This document shows, piece after piece, positions 12,301 through 22,151 of a stretch of 64,000 nucleotides of DNA. The notes under the pieces were generated by a model that worked only from the letters and a program-made list of their open reading frames with translations, did not search any database and had not been told where the DNA came from. The stretch is from Dipylidium caninum (taxonomy: Eukaryota > Platyhelminthes > Cestoda > Cyclophyllidea > Dipylidiidae), in contig QEYB01000766.1 in NCBI GenBank assembly GCA_017562135.1, positions 1,612,001 to 1,676,000 on the forward strand, written 5' to 3'. Every line of letters begins with the position of its first letter. Within the stretch, counting starts at the first letter, position 1. The position numbers were made by a program, and so were the translations under genes.

Positions 12301-15300
12301 ATCTTTCAGTGGAGTTTCGCGACAACCCTGCTCTCCAACCGTCGGTCATGCACCGAGCGGCATTGAAGACGAGTTAGACAAAGGCCTGTTCTCACCTTTT
12401 CGCGGTACATCTTTTTTGAGCAATCGAAGGACTGGATGAGCGCGGCGGCGTGGCCGACAAAGAGGGCGTAGCACGTGGACCCCGTCATCATGCTGATTAT
12501 GGTGATCCAGGCCTCGCCCGGACTCGTGGGAGGAAATCGTCCGTAGCCGATGGAAAGCATGTGCGACATGGCCTTGAAGAGGGCCCAGGTGTACTGCTCG
12601 AACCAGTCGGCATCCTACGCAAAGGGAATCAAATTCACTATCATGTCCGGGATTGATGGTTCCGCGCGGAGCACCTAGGCGGAGGACGGCTAGACGAATG
12701 AGGTAGTGCGTTTCAATCTGTCCCCATTTCCTGTGCAGTCAATTGTGACAGAAGAAAGGTAAAACTGCGATTCAGAAGAGGCGAAATTTTGACCGGACCG
12801 GCAAGAAGAGGTCATGAGTGATAAGAGCGGCCATCGGACCATCTGCGGTCACTTTGACTCCCGTCTCGTCCCACCGCCGAAGTGACGTCGTTTTCGCGGA
12901 CTGGTGAAAGGATGACAAGTGTTACGAGCGCAGCCTGAGTGGAACGAGTCTCGAATCGCAGATTTCGGATAGAAGGGAGCCATCAGTTTCCAGCTCCACG
13001 AAAACGCCAAAAAAGCATCCTGCCGGTCTCGCACAGAAGATACATTTGAAATTTTTGCTCAACTGTCTCTACAGCCTGCATCAAGCGGGCAAAACTGCGA
13101 TCCGCGAGTGGATGACTGGATTTGTGGAGAACTCACACCTGCTGGAGCAATCAACCCTTCCCGGTGCTCTCTGGGCTGGCAGCCTGCTGCGGTCAGGGAC
13201 TGCTCGGTTACGACGAACGCCCAGTAGTGCTGCTCCCCACTTAACATACAACTTAGGGAGGAGGACTAAACAAACCTTCAGTTTGCACTTTATCACCCAA
13301 CTGTCGACTGGGAAGTTGTTGAGCATTGGAATGAAGAATTGTAGACAGGCGTTCCAGTGGCCGAGCAGGAGCATCAACAAAACCAGATTGAAAATTCCCA
13401 TGAACTTGTTGGCCACGTTGAGGAACTAAAAGTAACAAAACATGCAACGTCATTGGCGGCTCGGCCTTTGAAAGACGCATACCTCGGACGGCTCGGCGCC
13501 CGTCCGAAGATGCATCCACCGCGACTGGACTCTACACCCCTCTTCCCCATCGGAAAAATTCCTCGAGGCGGTTCCGCCCAATATTCCCTCTTCTTCTCTC
13601 ACTCTTTGCCGCTCTCCGTGACCTTGGGCTTCTAATGGCATATCACTTTCATACGCAGTTACGAACGTATATAGGAGGCTCTGAGCAATAATTGCGTGCT
13701 CAGTTATTATAAGTCCCGGTCTGCCTTCTCCAGCACCTAGGAACCACCACACCGCAACTACCACCCTGACGCAGAGACCACAGGCCCCCATTTTGTGCAC
13801 TATGAGCGTTTCTCCTGATAAACAAGTCAGCACGAGCAGCAGCAGTGGAGAGAGGAGTGGTTTGTGAACCGGAGGAGAGAAAAGGCTTTCGTGAGCCCAC
13901 TTGTAATCGCTTTCAATAGCCCCGGAAGGCGACTAAGCGTGGTCCTCTGGGGCGCAGCAGAGAGGGTAATTTAGGTGGGAGGCGCGGCGATGCGAAATGA
14001 CACCATCTGTGTGGCACCTGCCATTTGGGTTGGAGGCAAAAGTACCTGGTGGTGAAAATAGTCTGCAATGTGACGTCAAAAAATAACTCCTCGTCTTATT
14101 GCAGCGCAACTCGCCACGCCACTTAGACCTCCTCCTCCTCCGAAGCACGCACGCGATACCCTCGGCCGGTGCGCTCCGAGGAAAGGTTAATGCACACCGA
14201 CTAACGCAAGTGCCCTTCCTCGACGGTGGACGCGGCAGTGACATCGGAGCGGCCCGTGCCGTGTAGAAGAACAAAAGTGAATGTCAACAGACTCATATCT
14301 TTGCCCCTTGCCTTTATTTTAATGTGAAAGTAAGGTGAAAATTGGTGGACCAACCTCTTCCCATTGGCTAACGTAGCGTATGAGGCGGGTGATTCGGAGG
14401 AGGCGCAGGAGGCCGAGGAGTTTAACCAGCCGCAAAATCCGAAGCGCGCGACCTGCAAAGGTGATGTGCCAAGCAATGCCAAAATATATAAAGAGGGAAG
14501 AAAAAACCAAACAAACAGGATCTCGTGGCACAGATGAGGGTGGAGAGGGGAGGAGATGGTGACCTTTCCTCGCTTATCAATGACCAAATTACTGATGGTT
14601 GTGCGCTTAGGAGGAGGCAACAACTTTCCACTTTAGCAAAGCGTTAGTCTCCAATTAAACGTTAAGCAGGCGTCTCCTTAGCTCACGCCATACCGTCGGG
14701 GAATTCACCTTTCAAGTGATCAGGCCGCTGGGAAAAATGCCTCGCCACTGATCGGCAGGACGGCCGACATCTTTGTGTTCCTGCCTCCAGTTAATCCCAT
14801 TTTGAGAGAATTCGTGGGCCCAAAGATGGACACAGTGACCGGTCCCCCTTCCACCAACAAGGACAAATAACTTGTCTAGTTCTATTTAGCCACGCGTTTT
14901 CGGACCGATGGGGCCAGACAGACCCAGGGAGGCTAACTGCCGTGAGAATGCGTGGCCGAGGCATGCTCAACATCCATGCTGCCACTGCAGAGTCGCTGAT
15001 GGCCTGTGTCCCAATCCCTGCTCTCTGACCATTTAACGTAGGGGCCTGTTTCACCTCGAACCGCCGGACGCGGATGGCTTAAAGTCTGGAAATGTTGACA
15101 CACACACACACACAAACACACACACGTGGTTCTCCTCCGCGACCGTCACGTCTACCGGCTGTTAACCCGCTGCCATAAATAATTCAGCAACGTTCTGCGA
15201 GGTGACCTGAAACCTACTTCTTTTTCTTTTTCTTCTTCTTCCCCTTTAAGAAGTTCTTCCCTTTTCTGTCACTTCATTGAGACTTAAAACCCCCCAAGTC

Positions 15301-18300
15301 TGGTGACTGAGGTGAGGAAGGCGGTTGCCACCACTGCCCTCGCCCGTTACTCACTGAGGTCCACGGCACAGGACCTGGGTGGGACGCGATGGTCCTCGTC
15401 TCGCATCCCAACGGCCACCATCCTCTCTCGCATTAGGCTCTGTCCAAGCGGAAGCGCCGTCTTCTGCATTTTTGCAACCTTAGACGTGGAGCCCGCCGAA
15501 GAACACCGGCCGCGGGTCACCACAATTTTCCCAGTCTCCGACGCACGTCATTGGCTTTCCGTTAGATTAGCGCAATGCGTTACAAGGAATCTTCTAGACT
15601 CAATGCAGCCTCGAGTGGCAGGACATAAAAGCCATAGCCTCTGTTGGTCCGTTTTAAATAATTAAAAGTCTAAAAAAGCCTTTTTCTCTGATCAGAGACC
15701 GAAGGAGTGGAATTTGGAGAAATTTCGTCTCGGGGCTCCTGTCGTTTTATGGTCTGTCTCTCCCGGGCGCATGCGTCTTCTGCTCTTAAAGTTGCCAACC
15801 AAGCTCAAAACCCCTTTTTATTCCGCGATCACATGCCGTTGTCGGCCAACATCCATGGTACCGTGGGTGGGTATTCAAGACCGCATTTCCTTTTAGTGGA
15901 CGCCTTCTTCGAACTTCGCCTCTCGCTGAGTTCACCGCTCCTACGAGTGTAACGACAAAGACCCCTCAGCCTCTTCTTCTTCCCGGGTTCTCTCGGCATT
16001 CAGCCCAAGGACCTCTCAGTCACTATTATCGTTTGGAATGTTGTACACTTCAGCCACAATGAAGTGACCCCTCGTTATTATGCGGAGGGAGGAGATAAGT
16101 GGGACTGGCCGCATAAAGTCATCGCTTCCCGCCTCACCGTCCGCGCAAAACTGCCGGATAATGCGGCCAGCAAATCGGTCTTCTTGTCGTGCCACTTAAT
16201 GAACCCAAGGGCTGGCCTCTAAAGGGTCTGCGGCATGCTCTTCATCCCAGGACTGGGGCGACCGCAACCGCGAGCGAGGGTGGCGGAGCCCTGGGGCGGA
16301 AAGGGGGCGGCGGCGACCCGCTAAGTCAGGCCTGCGCACACGGCAGGCGATGTTTGAAATACACAATTATAAAATTTAGCGAAAAGGCGGTTTTATGCTG
16401 GGGCAAATTCGGACGCGACAATGCGAGAAGAACGTTACTATTTTATGGAGGGAAATAATAGACACACGGAAGGTAATGTTCAGGCCCGTGGACAGCCTGT
16501 CCAGCGCATAGGAGGCCATTACTGAGCTTTATTACTGACTTAGAAGGGGATAAAAAGGACTAACCTGCGCTGACGAGATGGGAACGCGTCTTCGCCTCGT
16601 CAGTGAGGAGAAGGAAAATATAGTCGAGTGGGATTGAGCTTATAAAATCCAGGGCAAACCACGTGCGAAGGTAGTGTCGTGCTATCTTCTTTGGGTGCAG
16701 AATTATCTCGTCGGCGAACTGATTGGTCAAAATACCTTGAAAAATGGAAGAGCAGTGCATCACGATGCTTCTAGCTGCAGCGCTAAAGCCGCCAAAATGA
16801 GTTTCCGGTGTCTATCTGCTGATAATAAATTACTATTTCCCGTGAGAGGATTGCTTCCGTCCTACACTCGTCTTACAACTGGCTGAAGTTTCCCCGATGG
16901 ATGCGAGGCTTTAAGCCAGTCCCCCTGTGACAATCGCTGGCTGGTTTTTAAGCCAACCACCTTCACTGTTTAGACTAAGGCGAAACGGCTGGCTCCCAAC
17001 CCGGCAACTCGGCTTACCGCACACGATTTTAGGCGGTCTTCGCGTTGACCACGCAGGCCAGCATCTACGACTTTCACAGATTCCATAACTAACTTTTGTT
17101 ATTTCAATTGTCCACACAGAGAAGGTGAGCTCGGCCGAGGTTGTTCAGAGCATGTGAGCATGGCGAGCTCAGCAGTCGTCCACCGAATGACGACCGCAGT
17201 GAAATAGTCATCCGATCCACTCCGCGCCCGGTGGTCAGTCGTCTGTCGCAACGAGTAGCACGAGTTCCTGCGGACAGCGGGACAGTGTTGTAATGGGAAA
17301 TTCCTTTTCCTAGGTTCATAATGCCTACGATGACAGAGTGGCGATGGCATCACCGCTGCACTCCATTGCTTGTGTGGCCTTTCCTGCCACTTCGGTCAAC
17401 CCTCTTATCCTGCTTGACGCACGTCCACCTAGCAAGAGTGCCGGGCATCCGCGTCTTGGCTGCACACGCACCACTACACGGAAATGTGGCGTTGGTATGG
17501 GAAAAACTGAACGAATAAAGGACCGCGAAGGGTAGTTTGCGACGCATGGCATCTGACCTGCCACATTCGGATGCATGGGATGGTGCTGCGCCCCACCAAA
17601 TTCTGTGAAAAGTGACCTTTCCCATATGCGCGAGTCTCGGTGCCTCTTTCGCACAAGTGACGAACCAATGCGCTGCCAAACCCGGACTCGGGGAGGCTTT
17701 GACGGCTGAAAGCTAACAGAATAGAATGACGCTAACCTGTTCGAAAATTCACTACTATGTCAAGAAGAAAGATGGTGTCGGAGACGCAGTTGAAGCATAT
17801 GGCATGAAATCCCAAGTCCTCGAGGAAAAAGGAGATGAAAACTGGAAGTATTATCAAATTGGCGATGAGCAAAACGAGCATCAGCAAGTCCCAGTAGAAT
17901 CTAAAAGGGGCAGGTAGGAAAAAAGTGAACCAAGTGTAAAATCGCCTCACCTCTCGCCTTGGCAACGCGGCGCCGATGCCCTCGATGTGCGCAGGCGACA
18001 GCATTCAATCGGGTGACAAGTCGTCCCACGCGGTTGTGACACTGGCCTTGTATCAAACTAATTATTCTCTTCTAGGCAGTGCTCAACATAAATTAAACTA
18101 ATTACTGTACTGCCGAAAACGAGAGCGGTGCCTAAAAATATCTCCCATCTCGCCCGCCGTTACACGGCAGGCAGCTCAGCGTTGTCTGGAGCGCCTGGCA
18201 GCGCCCTGGAGTCGATAGACACCGGCCGTGTGACGCGTCTCGGCTTCTACGGGCTGACCACATGTGTCAGCCGGGCGGAAGTAAACACCACAGCGTGAGA

Positions 18301-21300
18301 ATGTGGGCACCTCTGGTGTTCTCCAAGTGCCAAGTCCTGGACCGTGGACGGGGAGCAGATTCAGTCCTCCCACGGCACCTCAAAGTCGCGCACGACCAGT
18401 GGCGTTCAATAAAACCGCTGCCGCACAGAACAGCGACTGAGGCGCCAAACGCGCCGACCTGAGGACTAAACACGCCACGGCCGAGATGCACGGTCATGGC
18501 AGGACACCCACCGCCCACCTCGGGAAGGTCGCTTGGTGGGGCATTCGAGGCGGCCCGTCTCTGCGGCTTCTGTCTGGCACATGCGTGTTTTGCAGCCTCC
18601 TTCGGGTACGGATACCCGCCGGCTACGGCTTTAACTTCTTATCAAACACTCAGGCAGGGCTGATGTCTGCTGGAGAAGGTGTTTGAGTGATTATACAACT
18701 GAGATTTACGACTGACTGTCCCTCCCAGACCCTATTAGGCCTCGTTTAATGATATTGTGGAGCTAAGTGGTCCACCTCGCCTCGCCTCGCCTCGTTCCAT
18801 CTCGCCTCAGGTGGGTGCACACACGAGCTCTCTGAGCCACCGAAGTATGTGGCCGCGTGCGTCTAATAAAGTTGAGTAGTCACACGAAGATTTCATCAGG
18901 TTCACGTCTATTTTTAAACCTCAATGAAATATGAGTGAATCACGATGATTTAACCTTGCGATTGTTATCCACCGCGCTAATTAGCGCTATCCCGGACAGG
19001 GACGGCAGGAGGACGAATTGCAGCGCCCTCGGGTATTGATGGAAAGTGGAGGGAAGAAGTGGGTCCCTGCTTTCTTCCCAGTCGTCCGCTCACACCCAAA
19101 GTGGAACTCAAAATTTTATGCCCTTTTCGGGCATAGAAAGGCAGGGACCTGCTTTGAGAGAAGTGCGAGCACTAACACGCCTCTCGGGCGAAAGGACCGC
19201 ACATTCGGCCCGAGGACATCTCGTTTCCAGCAGCCTTCGTTCATGTGCAAATGGGTGGGTTGGTGGCGGTGACGGTGACGGTGGCGATGCGGCAGCGCCC
19301 TCAGGGTGACAGCGCAGCTCAGCGTGTGACGGCACCCAAACCCGGTGGTGGCACCTCATCCGCGGTCATTGAGAGAGAACTACGACGACTGTGCTAACTC
19401 CGGTTTAGTCGCCGAAAGGACTTGACCGGAGCAGAAATGTTCAACGGTTTTAAGACCACAGACGACTTTGCAGCGCGTGCGAGGGAGCAAGAACAACAGC
19501 CTGGCATAACTCCCCGTAACCAGGGGCAGGATGAGGGAAAAAATGCCACGGAGGAGGAAAGACGGCGGCTCTTTTTTCGTGTGACTCGAATTTTCAATTC
19601 TCTAATCCCCGATGGCACTTTCCATGCTACGCAGACGCCGCTTTTATTCTAGCTGAGGCTGGATGGTGTGGGTGACCCATAAAACAGCACTTAACTGAGG
19701 GAATGTTTGGGGGAAACCAGTCTTCCAGGCTACAAAATGCGCGTTCAAATGCGACAGTTGTCTTCGTCGCCGATAAAGTTTGTCGGAGCACCCGTGAACA
19801 TGGTACGTATTTCTTCAATGGAACGCCGCCCCTCTCCCCTCCACTTTGTGTCCAGGATCCCCAACATTAGGATTAAAAGTGGCAAGGAGTTTACGGCAGC
19901 AGACGATGGCCAACCTGAGCACGATGGACAGTCGAGTGCACCACGTGTTGGGGGGAGATCATCGCCTCACCACTCCACGTTTGACGCTGCAGGGCGCCAC
20001 TTCGCGCCAGGTCAACTTGAAGGCCTCCTGCATCACATGCAGTTATTTCTTCGGGTATATGTTAGAAGGTGAATCGTTTATTTGTCAGTCGTTGTCAACT
20101 GCAGTCCTTGGAGGCGTCTTTGGCTGCCAAGCGAAGGCCATTGCACGCACCTTTCTACCCACAAGCCCTCTAAGCCTTCGTGTGGTGCGCGACTATGCTG
20201 TTCCTCCCGCCGCGAGTACCCACCTCACTCGCTGCCTCCCAACCGCTGAAACCCGAGCACTCCGGCACTCGAAAGCCCACTTGGCAGAAACGAACCACAA
20301 ACGACGGCAGGCGTGTGGAAGCAGAGAGGAACATGGGGAGAAAAGAGGGGAGGGGGCCGAGGGAGCGCATACCTGAAGTTGCTCGCGGGATGAATAATCC
20401 ATTTACCCTGCTTCCTCTGTCGGGAACGCTCCTTGTTGAGAGCCACCTTTGTACCAAAGAGTTTTTTCGCCAGCTTGTTGTCAGAGGGCTGGAAAAACAT
20501 CAGAAATTGCTCCTTCCAGTATTCCTTCGATCGCTGCTTCGACGAATCGTCCATGCCAGCAGCACTTCCCGAATTCAGACCCTCCACTGGCTCTTTGGTT
20601 TGGTCCTCCTCATTTAGAATGCGTGGAATGTTGAAGCTGGATTTAATCTCCTTTTCAAAGTCCTCCATCGTTTGAAGTCGCACATCCCGCCTCCCTTGCC
20701 TCGTTCGAATCTCATCTTCCTCCCGTTGGGGAGGTTTTCCCGAGGTCACTATTGTCGTTGCTATTGTTGTTGTCGTCGTTGCTGTCGGTGGTCGCTCAAT
20801 GTAACCATCCGACAGGCTGTGTTTTCCCAAAATGGACGTCCCAAGCTCGCGGCACATGTCATTCGACGGATCCTCGTCCTCGCGGCACAATGGGCTTGTG
20901 GTGTGTATTGTTGGCCAGGAATGTAAACTCCCCGACTCAGAATTATTGTACAGTTCATTGTAGAAAATAGTTGTTCGGTTGTTTCGCGCTACCTTATGCG
21001 ACTGAGGTACCGAGATGTCCTGAGTTTGTTTTGATATGGAAAGCGAAGACGTCGCGTTGATGATGAGGAGGTCTTTGGATGCCTTGCCTGGCAGGAGGTC
21101 GAGGTTCCTTCTGACCGAGGGCGTTGCGGACTCAATGGGCATGCGAACTATGGCGTTGGTTATGGATAAGGTTTTCCGCAGACCAAAATCGAGCCCGCGC
21201 TTACGAAAAGACTTTGTTCGTTGTAACGCCGCGGGGAGCTGAAAGCGCAATCCGGAGGCTCGTTTCGTATACATGGAACCCGATTTTAACCGTGACCGCG

Positions 21301-21949
21301 GCTTACCTGTGCCGCTGAAGTCATTGCTGGCTGTAATGCTGGAGAAAATGGTCTGCGTGTGCTGTGACGAAGTGGCAGGTATTGTGGTTAATGAAATGGA
21401 CCTTCGTTTAGCCGCCCTAGCCTTCTTGCACTGGGGGAGTTTGGCGTCCCGGTAAAGTCCACTCATGGCCGGTATATCATCGCGGTCGATGTCGATCGGC
21501 GTCGCGCTGGGGCAGCGAGAGTGAAAAGACCCGCGTTGTCTCCACGTAGGCGCTTGACCGGAATGCACACTAGGCCGAGACCAAACACAACCTTTCATAG
21601 GATTTTGATAGAAATAGGCCGAGCAATACTTGCAGTCCCGGTCCAAGCCTGAGAGAGCAACACTTTTGGAGCGACCACACCGTTGCAAACCCGGGTGCCA
21701 ATTTGACGACTGCCCTGTTTCACCAATGGGGTCGTTCATATACAGCGGATCCGTCTTATGGCAGTTAGGACAGGCAAAAATCGGAACATCGAGTAGCAGT
21801 TTACCAGGGAAACTGGCGTCCACCCTCTGCATGGCCGCGAGGGTAGCCTCGGTCAGTTGCTCACTCAACCTCCGCATTGCAGACCAGTCCTGGAAGTCGT
21901 CTGAGGGCACTTTTGCAGTATCAACAATGTCCGGATTCATGTCATGCAT
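9072..21949 (-). CDS. HCN/Ih channel copy A, exons 1-8 (3' end not seen)
   Basis: Encodes a hyperpolarization-activated, cyclic-nucleotide-gated cation channel subunit of the plasma membrane, expected to act as a tetramer. Joined exons: 21949-20373, 17900-17737, 16735-16565, 14452-14355, 13425-13276, 12614-12396, 10932-10786, 9315-9072, all GT-AG and in phase, giving 923 codons. Order: unusual N-terminus (1-470), HCN domain before S1 (about 475-525, [15 protein letters not shown]), S1-S3 (526-637), S4 (638-670, Arg/Lys every third residue), S5 (671-720), pore (721-793, SIGYG at 741-745), C-linker (794-842), CNBD (843 onward). The reading stops at SYFG inside the CNBD. The cAMP-contacting half and the C-terminus need a further exon that I cannot find in 1-9071. 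Start: first in-frame ATG, with a second at 21940. Tandem paralogue of the gene at 47383-61021. Confidence 0.93.
10314..10324 (+). repeat. poly-G run of 11
   Basis: G run inside HCN-A intron 7, followed by further G-rich sequence. Confidence 0.9.
10786..10932 (-). CDS. HCN-A exon 7: C-linker
   Basis: 147 nt, [15 protein letters not shown] to [11 protein letters not shown]. Typical HCN C-linker with the YYEHRYQGK motif. Donor GTACGT. Confidence 0.96.
12396..12614 (-). CDS. HCN-A exon 6: pore helix, filter and S6
   Basis: 219 nt. Starts [20 protein letters not shown], followed by filter [11 protein letters not shown] and S6 ([17 protein letters not shown]). The residue before IGYG is Ser where known HCNs have Cys. 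Donor GTGAGA. Confidence 0.96.
13276..13425 (-). CDS. HCN-A exon 5: S5 and turret
   Basis: 150 nt, phase 0 on both sides. [18 protein letters not shown] leads into [13 protein letters not shown] (S5) and ends [11 protein letters not shown]. Donor GTTTGT. An in-frame TAG directly precedes the exon, so it cannot extend upstream. Confidence 0.95.
14355..14452 (-). CDS. HCN-A exon 4: S4 voltage sensor
   Basis: 98 nt. Encodes [18 protein letters not shown] then [14 protein letters not shown]. Arg/Lys every third residue, interrupted at Gly651, where vertebrate HCNs and HCN-B have Ser. Donor GTTGGT. Confidence 0.95.
15098..15126 (+). repeat. CA dinucleotide repeat
   Basis: (CA)n with one CAAA interruption, in HCN-A intron 3. 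Confidence 0.92.
16565..16735 (-). CDS. HCN-A exon 3: S2-S3 loop and S3
   Basis: 171 nt, one codon longer than in HCN-B. Contains [18 protein letters not shown] and [12 protein letters not shown], the HCN S3 signature. Donor GTTAGT. Confidence 0.95.
17737..17900 (-). CDS. HCN-A exon 2: S1 and S2
   Basis: 164 nt, acceptor TTTTAG, donor GTTAGC. Starts with [20 protein letters not shown] (S1) and ends in VVNFRTG at the end of S2. Same length and phases as the HCN-B exon. Confidence 0.95.
18775..18794 (+). repeat. CCTCG pentanucleotide array
   Basis: Four tandem CCTCG copies, with related CTCGC units just downstream, in HCN-A intron 1. Confidence 0.88.
20373..21949 (-). CDS. HCN-A exon 1: long N-terminus and HCN domain
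   Basis: 525 codons plus two bases; donor GTATGC at 20372. The first ~470 residues match nothing I know. They include CPNC at 60-63 and CKYC at 106-109, a basic segment near 240-260 and a Thr run at 390-400. The last ~50 residues are the conserved pre-S1 HCN domain ending WIIHPASNF. The codon AG|A (Arg) is completed by exon 2. Confidence 0.93.
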
Positions 21950-22054
21950 GATTCATGACGCGAGCCAAAAGACGCCAGGAAGGTGCTCCCATTTGCATTA
22001 ACGTTCTAAGCATGTGTCCAAATCCGGTATGTAAAAGGGTCCACGACCATTTTG

Positions 22055-22151
22055 ATTGGTCCGCCGGGGGGCGTTTTTATTGGCTCCTTCAATCAGCTGA
22101 TGGGAAAGAGAACACGATCGCCACCTCATTGGTCCACTCCTCTCTATAAAA
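22055..22151. promoter_or_regulatory. ATTGG (CCAAT) box cluster plus TATA box upstream of HCN-A
   Basis: ATTGG occurs at 22055-22059, 22079-22083 and 22128-22132 (the first and third share ATTGGTCC), so CCAAT reads on the HCN-A strand 106-183 bp upstream of its ATG. TATAAAA at 22145-22151 lies on the plus strand, beyond the boxes and pointing away from HCN-A. This fits a promoter region, perhaps bidirectional. The start sites are inferred. Confidence 0.45.
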
